This document shows, in pieces, positions 1-8,454 of a stretch of DNA of 64,000 nt. Every line of letters starts with the position of its first letter. Position 1 is the first letter of the stretch. Position numbers and translations under genes: made by a program. Where the stretch lies: positions 62,001 to 126,000 of the forward strand of contig NZ_BRVM01000009.1 in the NCBI RefSeq assembly GCF_026011715.1, in the 5' to 3' direction. This DNA is from Cytobacillus sp. NCCP-133 (GTDB taxonomy: Bacteria > Bacillota > Bacilli > Bacillales > Cytobacillaceae). Under the pieces are notes generated by a model. The model was not told the DNA's origin. It made no database searches and saw only the letters and a program-made list of their open reading frames with translations.

Positions 1-331
1 ATATGGCCCATGAGAAAACAACATACCGCAAAACCTTCTTCCCTATTAAAAGTTTAAAAGAAATCTTTCCTTTGGATTAACTAATATTTATAAGATTAGC
101 GATTGACGTTCAGGTTTCGTTGTTGCTTATTCCCCTTTGTACACAATGCCGCATTCGACCAAACAATAGAAAAGACTCCCCTTGCCTAGTCATTTTAATC
201 CTTTAAGTAGCCCCTTCCATTATAACCCTATAGCTGGCCCTCAACTGCCAGCTTTTCAGCCTTTGCCTTTCCTTCAAAAATGGAAAGAAGCACGATTCTT
301 CTTCCGTCTATTACAAAGGTTTCCTTACTAG

Positions 332-460
332 AATAAGAAAAGCGCAAGCGCCTTGCCCACCCCCGACAAGCACAAGACGAGCCTCCCGGAAAGGCGTTCT
401 TTGCCTTTTTGGGAGGCTTGGCTTGTGACCTCGAGGGGGTAGCGCTGGAGCCAGACAGTT
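332..460. repeat. Dispersed stem-loop intergenic element, copy 1
   Basis: Begins with AAGAAAAGCGCAAGCGCCTTG and ends with AGCGCTGGAGCCAGACAG, with a GC-rich inverted repeat inside (GCCTCCCG at 391 against GGGAGGC at 411). The same start and end motifs recur near 39577-39862 and 48309-48500, so this is one member of a dispersed family. It contains no plausible gene. The rest of 1-650 shows only AT-rich sequence and the promoter of the next gene. Confidence 0.7.
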
Positions 461-569
461 ATCGACGTTCAAAAATTATATACTTTCTTATCCTTTAAAA
501 AGAAAAATTCACCATTGAAATTCTGTATGCTTTACTATATGTTCATTAAGAAGTTAAGCTTTTTAAAAT

Positions 570-598
570 TTGCTGGCATAAAGTGAATTCCATATAAT
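570..598 (+). promoter_or_regulatory. Probable sigma-A promoter of the LCP gene
   Basis: TTGCTG at 570-575 and a perfect TATAAT at 593-598 are separated by 17 nt, about 50 nt ahead of the start codon at 651. Confidence 0.6.
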
Positions 599-650
599 AA
601 AAAGCATATGGATAACATTTCAAAAGGGAACTGAAACTAGGGGTGAATCT

Positions 651-1580
651 GTGAGGAAAGAAAAGAAAAAGAAAAGGAAATGGCTCCGAATAATCGGCAT
701 CATTTTTCTTCTTTTATTACTGGGGGTTGCGGGCTACGGATTTTACATTTATTATTCTGTAACATCCGCAGTAGATACCATGCATGTGCCCATTAAACGC
801 GAAAAATCAGATAAAAGAGAACAAACCATAACACTTGAGAAAAAAGATCCTTTCACCGTTCTGATGCTGGGGGTTGACGAACGCGAGGGAGATAAAGGGC
901 GGTCTGACACCATGATCGTTCTCGCAGTAAACCCGCAAACCGAATCGGTAAAAATGCTGAGTATACCTCGTGATACAAGGACGGAAATAATAGGCCGGGG
1001 ATCCGAAGATAAAATCAACCACTCCTATGCTTTTGGCGGTGTAGAGATGGCGATGGAAACGGTTGAAGATTTTCTTGATATCCCTATTAATTATTATGTG
1101 AAAATGAATATGGAAGGTTTTCAAGACATTGTGGATGCCGTAAACGGGGTGGATGTTTATAATGACCTGGCATTCAGAGCCGGGATGAACCAATTCAGCA
1201 AAGGTAACATCCATTTGGACGGAGAAGAAGCATTGGCTTTCGTGCGAATGAGAAAAGATGACCCCAATGGTGACTTTGGGCGTCAGCACAGGCAGCGCGA
1301 AGTGATCCAAGGAGTCATTGACAAAGGAGCCAGCTTCAGTTCTCTGACCCGTTTGGATGATATCCTTGCGGCTCTAGGCAAAAACGTGAAAACAAACATT
1401 ACCTTTAGTGAAATGGTTGATATGCAAAAAAACTATAAAGATACAGGCAAAAACATCGATCAGCTTTCCATCGAAGGCGATGGCCAATATATAGGAGACA
1501 TTTGGTATCTAATCGTGCCGGAAGAAGAACAGCTGCGCGTTCAAACTGAGATGAAACAGCAGCTGCAAATGAATAGGTAA
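651..1580 (+). CDS. LytR-CpsA-Psr (LCP) family cell-wall glycopolymer ligase
   Basis: LCP enzymes move undecaprenyl-linked wall polymers such as teichoic acid onto peptidoglycan outside the cell. The protein has a very basic N-terminus, one membrane segment at about residues 12-34, then the LCP domain. Visible LCP motifs are LMLGVDER, GRSDTMIV (D86) and SIPRDTR (R107), then DxxGxGVDV-like and RMRKDDPNGDFGRQHRQ, the basic phosphoprenyl-binding part. Length of 309 aa is normal. The GTG start at 651 follows AGGGGTGAATCT. It stands alone, with its own promoter. Bacilli carry several paralogues (TagT/U/V, LytR), and I cannot say which this is. Confidence 0.9.
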   Translation: MRKEKKKKRKWLRIIGIIFLLLLLGVAGYGFYIYYSVTSAVDTMHVPIKREKSDKREQTITLEKKDPFTVLMLGVDEREGDKGRSDTMIVLAVNPQTESVKMLSIPRDTRTEIIGRGSEDKINHSYAFGGVEMAMETVEDFLDIPINYYVKMNMEGFQDIVDAVNGVDVYNDLAFRAGMNQFSKGNIHLDGEEALAFVRMRKDDPNGDFGRQHRQREVIQGVIDKGASFSSLTRLDDILAALGKNVKTNITFSEMVDMQKNYKDTGKNIDQLSIEGDGQYIGDIWYLIVPEEEQLRVQTEMKQQLQMNR

Positions 1581-1635
1581 CAAGTCCTCTTAATTTGCCT
1601 GCAAAACAGAGGACTAGCCTCCATAAAAGGTAAAA

Positions 1636-1683
1636 GTGTCAGCCGCCAGCCAAAGACTATAGTCCTTGGCTGGCGGCTGACAC
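1636..1683. repeat. 48-bp near-perfect palindrome downstream of the LCP gene
   Basis: Arms start GTGTCAGCCGCCAGCCAA and return as its complement; the inner 10 bp GACTATAGTC is also palindromic, leaving only one mismatched pair. There is no T-run directly after it, so it is not a classical terminator, although an RNA hairpin this stable could protect or end the transcript. Confidence 0.7.
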
Positions 1684-1720
1684 CTGCTTTACTGGAAACC
1701 CATAAAATTTAGCAAATCCG

Positions 1721-1960
1721 CTAATTTCCCGCAGCTGACTGGTATTCTCCGCTTTTTACATTTCCAGTAGCGAAAATAAGATTATTTAAACATTGTTTCC
1801 TTATCCTCTCATCGCAAACAAAGTCGTATAAAAGTTCCGTTTTAAGCTTTGAAGTGATAATGGATAATTGTTCTTCCGAAGCATCCTCCATTTTGTGATC
1901 AGTTAAATATTCTTCAATTTCTCTTTCAAAGTATTCAACTGAACCAAATAACACTGTCAT
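1721..1960 (-). CDS. Small conserved-looking hypothetical protein (79 aa)
   Basis: An acidic 79-residue soluble protein with no signal or membrane segment; I do not recognise the family. It is supported as a gene by AGAGGTGGAGAAGAT directly before the ATG, a good ribosome binding site, and by a normal-looking helical composition (EYFEREIEEYLTDHKMEDASEEQLSII). The C-terminus (NVKSGEYQSAAGN) is polar. It lies alone between the LCP gene and an empty region. Confidence 0.6.
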   Translation of the reverse strand: MTVLFGSVEYFEREIEEYLTDHKMEDASEEQLSIITSKLKTELLYDFVCDERIRKQCLNNLIFATGNVKSGEYQSAAGN

Positions 1961-2457
1961 ATCTTCTCCACCTCTCTTGTTTGAAATATTGGTCTTTAAA
2001 GGTTCTCATGTCAATGGCTATGAGAGCAAAAAGACCCTCCAAAATGTGGCGGACCCAGCTAGTAAACAATCAAAATACGTTTCCAGGTAATAACCGTACA
2101 ATTTTGGCAGCCCGACGATCATAGTCCATGACCTTAGACTCGCGGCTTTGCGTCCTTATTTTTCAATAAATTTGCCTTTTTCTAATTCCTACCATAATAA
2201 TAGAACTTTTGTATTTAACTTTCAACAATTTTCAGCATTTTACTACAGGTATCTCCTGCTTTTCGCATGCGACATTGTGCCTTGCTTCTGGCTGGCTGTT
2301 GAAACATTTATTTCCGCCTTAAATGATCTGTTCCCCATCCTCGGTTAAAAAAACGCAATTTTCTAAATACAGTAGGCACCATTCTGCCCACAGACATGTT
2401 TCCAGGACGGAATGAATATTCTTTTAAAGACAGCCATAAAAAGAGGGGATCTTTTCC
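1961..2457. other. Intergenic region without a supported gene
   Basis: AT-rich spacer. One 66-codon open frame (2148-2348, plus) is rich in Phe/Ser/Cys, lacks a ribosome binding site and is not credible. I see no convincing repeat or RNA. Confidence 0.5.
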
Positions 2458-2916
2458 ATGAGACGCAAACATTCGGGGAAACTTTTACTTGCCATAATTG
2501 TACTCGCGTTAGCTGCTATTCTTCTGCTAAATAGTTTATTCTCTTCCCCTGATCAGCATGCTATAAATACAGTGGATGAGTTTTATTCTTACGAGCAGCA
2601 GGGCGAGTTTTCTTCTTCATGGCGAATGTTCCATCCATGGATGAAACAGAAGTTTTCGAAAGGCCATTATATCCAAGACCGAGCCCACGTGTTTATGAAT
2701 CATTTTGGAGTCGATACGTTTTCTTTTAGCCTAAGTGAACCAGAAGAATTGAAGAACTGGAAACCTGCAAAAGAAGGTCCAAGTTTTAAAAAGATTTTTA
2801 AAATAAAGGTCACTCAAACCTTTAAAGGAAAATATGGGAACTTTGAAATCCACCAAGAGGTATTTGCTGTGAAGGATATGGATGAATGGACCATTCTCTG
2901 GGATTATAATAAATAA
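2458..2916 (+). CDS. Membrane-anchored hypothetical protein (152 aa)
   Basis: Unrecognised protein with a basic N-terminus and one hydrophobic segment at residues 9-29 (LLLAIIVLALAAILLLNSLF), then an extracellular part of about 120 residues. The start follows AAGAGGGGATCTTTTCC. The outer part (AINTVDEFYSYEQQGEFSSSW then WTILWDYNK) has the pattern of an NTF2-like/DUF4878-type fold: an N-terminal helix with F-Y-x-Y followed by strands ending in a W-x-I-x-W motif. That fold is an inference. The gene is followed by a terminator shared with the convergent hydrolase. Confidence 0.7.
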   Translation: MRRKHSGKLLLAIIVLALAAILLLNSLFSSPDQHAINTVDEFYSYEQQGEFSSSWRMFHPWMKQKFSKGHYIQDRAHVFMNHFGVDTFSFSLSEPEELKNWKPAKEGPSFKKIFKIKVTQTFKGKYGNFEIHQEVFAVKDMDEWTILWDYNK

Positions 2917-2926
2917 TAAAAGAACT

Positions 2927-2952
2927 AGCCGGGACTCAGCCCGGCCTCTTTA
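2927..2952. terminator. Bidirectional terminator between convergent genes
   Basis: GCCGGG-actcag-CCCGGC stem followed by CTCTTTAT, with an A-rich flank on the other side. It sits between the stops at 2916 and 2955. Confidence 0.7.
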
Positions 2953-2954
2953 TG

Positions 2955-3575
2955 CTAATAGGCAAAAGTGTGGTTGCCGATTCGCTTGATCACTGTACGA
3001 GTGAAAATCCACTGATCTGTAACAAGGTTTGGATTATAGTAGTATACGGCCCCGCCAGTAGGGTCCCAGCCTAAAAAGGCATCTTTTACCGCCTGGTATG
3101 CGGTATTTCCTGGAAGCAGCCTGTATTGTCCATCATTAATCGCCGTAAAGGCATTTCTTTGATAGATAACTTGATTAATAGCATCTGGAAATTCATTCGA
3201 TTCCATGCGGTTTAAGATGACGGCGGCAACGGCAACCTGCCCTTCGTAGCTTTCTCCGCGGGCTTCTCCGTTTACAATGTGCGCCATTGTGTCGACATGA
3301 TAAATCATATTGGCTGTTTCAGTGCCGGTGACCCCATCCACTCTTAGCCCAAAATCACGCTGGAACTCACAAATCGCTTGAGCTGTAACCGGGCCATAAT
3401 AGCCAGTTGTTTCTGTTTCAAAATAGCCAAGCTTCTTCATAAAATCCTGCACAAATGTAACCTCGGAGCCGGCAGACCCCTCTTTTAAAAGCTGGGAAGC
3501 CTTTGCCTCCGATTGAGTGTAGCCAGCTAAGAAAATAAACATCCATGCTGCTGTTATGTACTTCATTAATCGCAT
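2955..3575 (-). CDS. SleB-like spore-cortex/cell-wall hydrolase
   Basis: Secreted peptidoglycan hydrolase. A signal peptide (residues 1-25) is followed by a peptidoglycan-binding domain at about 30-90 (LKEGSAGSEVTFVQDFMKKLGYF...YYGPVTAQAICEFQRDFGLRVDG). A Hydrolase_2/SleB catalytic domain follows at about 100-206 (HIVNGEARGESYEGQVAVAAVILNRM, with the catalytic E of NGEARGE). SleB is a lytic transglycosylase acting on muramic-lactam cortex during germination. At 206 aa this is shorter than B. subtilis SleB (about 300), so it may be a CwlJ/SleB-type paralogue. The ATG follows AGGAGAAGTGTA. It is monocistronic. Confidence 0.85.
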   Translation of the reverse strand: MRLMKYITAAWMFIFLAGYTQSEAKASQLLKEGSAGSEVTFVQDFMKKLGYFETETTGYYGPVTAQAICEFQRDFGLRVDGVTGTETANMIYHVDTMAHIVNGEARGESYEGQVAVAAVILNRMESNEFPDAINQVIYQRNAFTAINDGQYRLLPGNTAYQAVKDAFLGWDPTGGAVYYYNPNLVTDQWIFTRTVIKRIGNHTFAY

Positions 3576-3724
3576 TACACTTCTCCTCTACAATATGTAT
3601 TTCTGCTATGCTCACCTTAGTATCATCGGCGGCTTTTTATAGCACCCTTTTGCTTTACCCTAGTAAACACCATAGAAACTGATTCAAAAGTCGGCTTTTC
3701 CTATAGAGGCAATTTTTCACACAT

Positions 3725-3775
3725 AAAAAGACAGCACCTCTGAAAACTCCGCTTCTTCAGAGGGTACTGTCTTTT
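3725..3775 (-). terminator. Terminator of the TRAP/dehydrogenase operon
   Basis: The inverted repeat AAAAGACAG...CCTCTGAA / TTCAGAGG...CTGTCTTTT sits a few bases after the stop of the ALDH at 3781. In the minus direction it ends in a U-run. Confidence 0.8.
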
Positions 3776-3780
3776 AAACA

Positions 3781-5238
3781 TTAATATTTCAATGCCACAT
3801 TTTTCACCTGCGTATAATTCCGCAGCGCTTCCAAGCCTTTTTCCCGCCCAAAGCCGCTATGCTTATAACCGCCGAACGGCTGGGTGATGCCGCCGCCGGC
3901 TCCATAATGATTGATGAAGACCTGGCCGCATTCGAGCGCGCCGGCAACTCGGTGGGCACGGCTGGCGTTTTCAGTCCAAACGCCTGCAACAAGTCCGTAA
4001 GCTGTGCCGTTTGCGATTTCGATGGCTTCCTCTTCTGTTTCAAAAGTGGTAACGGTGAGAACCGGACCGAAGATTTCCTCCTGGGCGAGATGGTGGTTCG
4101 CTGGAACATTGTCAAAAATCGTCGGCTGCAGGTAATAGCCTGATTCGCATCCTTCTACCGGCTGGCGCTTGCCGCCTGCTGCCACGCGGATTCCGTCGTC
4201 CTCAGCCTCCTGCAGGAAGCCTTGGATCCGTTCGAATTGCTTTTGGTTTAACACGGGTCCGAGGTCCGGATTATTGATTCCCGGCCCAATGGTCAGCTCC
4301 TCCATGGCAGCTGCCAGCTTTTGCACAAATTCCTCCTTGATCGATTTCTCGATGACCAAGCGGGAGCCCGCTGAACAGGTTTGGCCTGCATTTTGCACAA
4401 TCGACTTCAATACCCACTCCAATGCTATTTCTTCATTGCAGTCAGCAAACACCACATTCGGTGACTTGCCGCCAAGCTCAAGGGTGACTGGGATAATATT
4501 CTTGGCTGCTGTTTCCATGACTCGCTTTCCTGTTTCGACTGAACCCGTAAAGGTAATATGGTTAACACCAGGATGAGCAGATAAGGCGGCTCCTGCCTCA
4601 TGGCCATAGCCTGTTACCACATGGAGGATCCCTTTTGGCAGTCCGAGGCTCTCCATTAATTCCACAAGCTTCAGCGTTGAAAGCGGAGTATCTTCAGCAG
4701 GCTTTAAGACGGAGGCATTGCCGGTTGCGATTGATACGGCAATGCTCCTTGCCGCAATTTGCAGCGGGTAATTCCAAGGGATGATATGCCCGATGACACC
4801 AAGCGGTTCACGGACCGTATAATCAATGATGCCCCTCTCCACTGGAATCGTTTCTCCCATAATCTTATCTGCCACACCTGCATAGAATTCGAAATAGCGG
4901 GCAGAAATTTCAACGTCCGTTTCTGCCTGGATAAGCGGCTTTCCAACATTCAGTGTCTCAAGCCTCGCTAATTCTGCTTTGTTTTCACGGATGAGGTCGG
5001 CTGTTTTAAACAGCAGCCTTCCCCGGTTATGAGCTTGAAGTGACTTCCACTCCTCCGAACGGAATGCTTTTTTCGCAGCCTTGACAGCCCTGTCGACTTC
5101 AGCCGCACCACCGCGTGGGACTTGAGCCAAAACAGATCCATCCGCGGGATTCTTCACTTGTATTAATCTATTTTCATCGGGAACAACCCATTCTCCATCA
5201 ATATAGCAGCCTTGGATTTTAGCACCTGTTGCTTCCAC
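3781..5238 (-). CDS. Aldehyde dehydrogenase (betaine-aldehyde/ALDH family)
   Basis: NAD(P)-dependent oxidation of an aldehyde to the acid. Full-length at 485 aa, with IIPWNYPLQ (Rossmann entry), FTGSVETGK, VTLELGGKSPN (general base E) and GQTCSAGSR with nucleophile C288, then EEIFGPVLTV. The GTG start follows GGGGGATATAAGCA and is only 3 nt from the stop of the SDR, so the two are co-translated. It is the last gene of the TRAP operon. The exact aldehyde is not predictable; the context suggests one produced by the upstream SDR or decarboxylating dehydrogenase. Confidence 0.9.
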   Translation of the reverse strand: MEATGAKIQGCYIDGEWVVPDENRLIQVKNPADGSVLAQVPRGGAAEVDRAVKAAKKAFRSEEWKSLQAHNRGRLLFKTADLIRENKAELARLETLNVGKPLIQAETDVEISARYFEFYAGVADKIMGETIPVERGIIDYTVREPLGVIGHIIPWNYPLQIAARSIAVSIATGNASVLKPAEDTPLSTLKLVELMESLGLPKGILHVVTGYGHEAGAALSAHPGVNHITFTGSVETGKRVMETAAKNIIPVTLELGGKSPNVVFADCNEEIALEWVLKSIVQNAGQTCSAGSRLVIEKSIKEEFVQKLAAAMEELTIGPGINNPDLGPVLNQKQFERIQGFLQEAEDDGIRVAAGGKRQPVEGCESGYYLQPTIFDNVPANHHLAQEEIFGPVLTVTTFETEEEAIEIANGTAYGLVAGVWTENASRAHRVAGALECGQVFINHYGAGGGITQPFGGYKHSGFGREKGLEALRNYTQVKNVALKY

Positions 5239-5241
5239 TGC

Positions 5242-5982
5242 TTATATCCCCCTTCCGCCATCGACATTCAGGACAGAACCTGTCACGATCGCCGATTCTT
5301 TTGAACATAAGTACACGAGTGAATTGGCAATATCAATTGGCTGAATCAGCCTTCCTAATGGCACGCTCTTTTTAAAAATCGTATCCTTTGCTGCTTCAAT
5401 ATCAGTATCCTTTGCCGCGAACTGGCCAAGCATGCCTGTGTCTGCTGGTCCCGGATTCACGACATTGACGCGAATTCCGTACTCAGCAAGCTCAATCGCA
5501 AGGGCCTGTGAAAACGAGACGGCGGCCCCTTTGGACGCAATATACGCATTCAAACCGGGACGAGGACGCACCATCGAAATCGAAGCGATGTTCACGATGA
5601 CACCCTCTCCCTGCTTTTTCAGATAAGGTACAGCTTCACGGCAGGTGAGAAAAAGGGATGTCGCGTTGACAGCCATAATCTTCTCCCAATCTGCCAAACT
5701 CACTTCCTCAATCGGTGTTGCGGACTGGGCAATTCCGGCAATATTAACCAGACCGCTGATTTTCCCAAACTGCTCACTGGCTTCTGAAAAAACCCTGGCT
5801 ACATCTTCTTCCTTTGTTAAATCACCGGCAATCGGCAAAAGACGGTCTGTTTGTTCATCGCCTTCCACATTCAAGTCGACCGCAGCCACATAAGCGCCTT
5901 CTTCTAAAAACCGCTTAACCGTTTCTTTTCCCATCCCGCCTTTAGCACCTGTAACTACAAATACTTCATCCTTCAATCTCAT
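5242..5982 (-). CDS. Short-chain dehydrogenase/reductase
   Basis: A 246-aa classical SDR: TGAKGGMGKET (cofactor-binding TGxxxGxG), NIAGIAQ (NxAG), catalytic S in NIASISM, YIASK (Y-x-x-x-K) and a C-terminal GSVLNVDGG. D37 in VAAVDLN suggests NAD+ preference. It starts 1 nt after the stop of the dehydrogenase at 5984, so it is translationally coupled. It is part of the TRAP operon; substrate unknown, presumably a hydroxyl of the imported acid. Confidence 0.88.
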   Translation of the reverse strand: MRLKDEVFVVTGAKGGMGKETVKRFLEEGAYVAAVDLNVEGDEQTDRLLPIAGDLTKEEDVARVFSEASEQFGKISGLVNIAGIAQSATPIEEVSLADWEKIMAVNATSLFLTCREAVPYLKKQGEGVIVNIASISMVRPRPGLNAYIASKGAAVSFSQALAIELAEYGIRVNVVNPGPADTGMLGQFAAKDTDIEAAKDTIFKKSVPLGRLIQPIDIANSLVYLCSKESAIVTGSVLNVDGGRGI

Positions 5983-5983
5983 T

Positions 5984-7066
5984 TTATAACCCTTCCTTTA
6001 CTAGAAGTTTCTGCTGCAAAGCTTCGCTGATGGCTGCTCCCATTTCCCTTGTAGTTGAAGCTCCGCCAAGGTCTGGTGTGCGAACTTCCCCCTTCACAAG
6101 CACATCTTCAATGGCTTCGATAATTGCTGCACATAAATCCGCTCTTCCCAAATGCTCCAGCATAAGGGCTGCTGACCAGATTTGTGCGATCGGGTTCGCG
6201 ATTCCCTTCCCTGCGATGTCAGGCGCCGAACCATGAACAGGCTCAAACATGGATGGAAAATCTCCCTCGGGATTCAGATTCGCTGAAGGGGAAAGACCAA
6301 GCCCGCCAACCACGGCAGATCCCAGATCGCTTAAAATATCGCCGAATAGGTTGGAGGCAACGACCACATCAAATGAAGCTGGTCTTTCGACAAAATAAGC
6401 TGCAAGTGCATCAATATAGTAGCTATCCAGTTTGATAGACGGATATTGTTCAGCCACTGTGCGAATCACTTCATCCCACAGTTTCATCGAATGGACGATG
6501 GCATTCGATTTCGTCGCACTCACAACGGATTTCTTGCTATGCTTCTCGGCATATTCAAATGCAAATTTCGCTGCTTTTGCCGTGCCGATTCGCGTAATTA
6601 TCGTGTTTTGGACAGCCACTTCCTCATCAAGACCAGGATATAAACGGCCGCCGCTGTTGGAGTATTCACCCTCAGCATTTTCACGGACGATGACAAAATC
6701 AATCTCTTCACCTTCAAAGCGGGAATGCACACCTTTTAGCATTTTGACTGGCCTTAAGTTTATATACTGGCGGAATTGCTTTCGGATTGGCATGATCAGC
6801 TCCCAAACGGTTACATCATCCGGAACCCTTTTATCTCCGATTGCTCCGAACAAAATGGCATCATATTTCTTCAGCGTTTCCAGTGCGTTATCCGGCATCA
6901 TTTTTCCATGCTGGAGATAGTACTCGCTGCTCCAGTCAAAGGTTTCAAACTCCAGGTCTAACGCGGGGTCAAGCTTTTTCAATAATTCCAATACCTTTAC
7001 AGCTTCACTTACAACTTCAGTCCCGATGCCATCACCCGGCAAAACGGCGATACGTTTGCTTGTCAT
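5984..7066 (-). CDS. Tartrate/D-malate-type beta-decarboxylating dehydrogenase
   Basis: Isopropylmalate/isocitrate dehydrogenase superfamily, 360 aa. Motifs are VLPGDGIGTEVV, the substrate arginines in LRPVKML, VIVRENAEGEYS, the metal-binding SNLFGDILSDLGS and EPVHGSAPDIAGKG. The ENAEGEYSN-type loop and the length fit the TtuC/YcsA (DmlA) group, which oxidises D-malate to pyruvate or tartrate to downstream C3/C4 products, rather than LeuB. The ATG overlaps the preceding TAA by one base (TAATG), so it is coupled to the flavoenzyme. It is the best substrate clue in this operon: a 2-hydroxy- or 2,3-dihydroxy-dicarboxylate. Confidence 0.88.
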   Translation of the reverse strand: MTSKRIAVLPGDGIGTEVVSEAVKVLELLKKLDPALDLEFETFDWSSEYYLQHGKMMPDNALETLKKYDAILFGAIGDKRVPDDVTVWELIMPIRKQFRQYINLRPVKMLKGVHSRFEGEEIDFVIVRENAEGEYSNSGGRLYPGLDEEVAVQNTIITRIGTAKAAKFAFEYAEKHSKKSVVSATKSNAIVHSMKLWDEVIRTVAEQYPSIKLDSYYIDALAAYFVERPASFDVVVASNLFGDILSDLGSAVVGGLGLSPSANLNPEGDFPSMFEPVHGSAPDIAGKGIANPIAQIWSAALMLEHLGRADLCAAIIEAIEDVLVKGEVRTPDLGGASTTREMGAAISEALQQKLLVKEGL

Positions 7067-8442
7067 TAACTATGCACCTCTTCCATTTCTACGATTTTTC
7101 CAGGGTTTAAGATATTGTTTGGATCCAATGCTTTTTTGATCATTTTCATGACCGGCAAAGCCGTGCTTCGTTCTTCCTTTAAAAATTTCATCTTGCCAAT
7201 GCCGACACCATGCTCACCGGTACAGGTGCCGCGATGGTCAATCGCGAACTTTACCATTTTTTCATTAAACTCATGAAAGCGCGTCATCACATCCTGGTTT
7301 TCAGTGTCCAGCGCGAATGCCACATGGAAGTTTCCGTCACCGACATGTCCAAGAATGGCACCATCAAGCTTGTAATCATCCAGTAGCTTGCGGGTATGAG
7401 CAATGGTCACAGCCAATTGTGAAATGGGCAGACACACATCTGTCGACACAAGCTTGCAGCCAGGCTTTTTGCTAAGAATTGCCAGAGCCGCCTGATGGCG
7501 TGCTTCCCATAGTTGGGCCCGCTTCAGGGAATCATGTTCAAACTCGAACCTCACCGTTCCAGCATCCTTCATCAGTTCTTTGATAAGTGCGATTCCCTGT
7601 TCTGTTGCTTCTGCTGTTCCGCTGTACTCTAAAAAAAGAGTGGGCACTTCTTCAAAATCTGTTCCTTTAAACTCGTTAACTGCCTGAATCGTTGCTGCGT
7701 CCACAAGCTCCATTTTTCCAATACCCACGCCAGACTGAAGGACTAGCTCAGCCGCCTTTCCGGCTGCCTCAACACTCTCGAAAGACGCTTTTGCCACAAC
7801 AGTTGCTTCGGGAATTCCGGCAAGCTTCAGTGTTATTTCTGTAAAAATGCCCAGTGTTCCTTCTGATCCGACCAAAAGCTCGGTCAAGTTGTAGCCTGCC
7901 GATGACTTCACCGTTTGCCCGCCTGCTGCTGCGACACTGCCATCTGCCAGAACTGCTTGAAGTCCTAGGACGTTATGCTTCATCGTTCCGTATTTCACGG
8001 CATTTGTGCCGCTCGCATTTGTTGCGGCCATTCCGCCAATCGTGGCATCAGCACCCGGGTCAATCGGGAAAAATAAGCCATACTTTTTCAAATGCTTATT
8101 CAGCTGCATTCTCGTTACTCCCGGCTGCACCTTTACCAAGAAGTCTTCCGGATAAACGGCCACCACTTCATTCATTAGTGTAAAATCCATGCTGATGCCG
8201 CCCTTTAGCGGGAGCAGATGGCCCTCGAGGCTGCTTCCTGCACCGAAAGGAACCACAGCCACCTTATTGGCAGCAGCATATTTCACAATGGAAACAACTT
8301 CTTCCTCTGTTTTCGGAAAAACGACTACATCAGGCTTTTTCCTTTCGTGATAATCCATGCCCCCAGCATGATGCTCAAGCACAGTTTCATTGACACTGAC
8401 GCGTTCCGGATCTTTTAACATGTCCAATAACTCTTGATACAT
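7066..8442 (-). CDS. FAD-binding 2-hydroxyacid dehydrogenase (GlcD/D-lactate dehydrogenase-like)
   Basis: FAD-linked oxidation of a 2-hydroxyacid to the 2-oxoacid. The FAD-binding type 4 domain (about 35-210) shows VVPFGAGSSLEGHL, IDPGADATIGGMAATNASGTNAVKYG and GSEGTLGIFTE. The FAD-oxidase C domain (about 210-455) ends with HVGDGNFH, the metal/substrate histidines, and GTCTGEHGVGIGK. Length 458 aa is that of GlcD/YitY/LDHD proteins. GlcE/GlcF partners are absent, so it may work alone like mammalian LDHD. The ATG follows AGAGGTGAAGGAAA. Confidence 0.9.
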   Translation of the reverse strand: MYQELLDMLKDPERVSVNETVLEHHAGGMDYHERKKPDVVVFPKTEEEVVSIVKYAAANKVAVVPFGAGSSLEGHLLPLKGGISMDFTLMNEVVAVYPEDFLVKVQPGVTRMQLNKHLKKYGLFFPIDPGADATIGGMAATNASGTNAVKYGTMKHNVLGLQAVLADGSVAAAGGQTVKSSAGYNLTELLVGSEGTLGIFTEITLKLAGIPEATVVAKASFESVEAAGKAAELVLQSGVGIGKMELVDAATIQAVNEFKGTDFEEVPTLFLEYSGTAEATEQGIALIKELMKDAGTVRFEFEHDSLKRAQLWEARHQAALAILSKKPGCKLVSTDVCLPISQLAVTIAHTRKLLDDYKLDGAILGHVGDGNFHVAFALDTENQDVMTRFHEFNEKMVKFAIDHRGTCTGEHGVGIGKMKFLKEERSTALPVMKMIKKALDPNNILNPGKIVEMEEVHS

Positions 8443-8454
8443 TTTCCTTCACCT

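Noticed and set aside
807-1310. 167-codon minus-strand frame
   Set aside because: Shadow of the LCP gene; unnatural composition.
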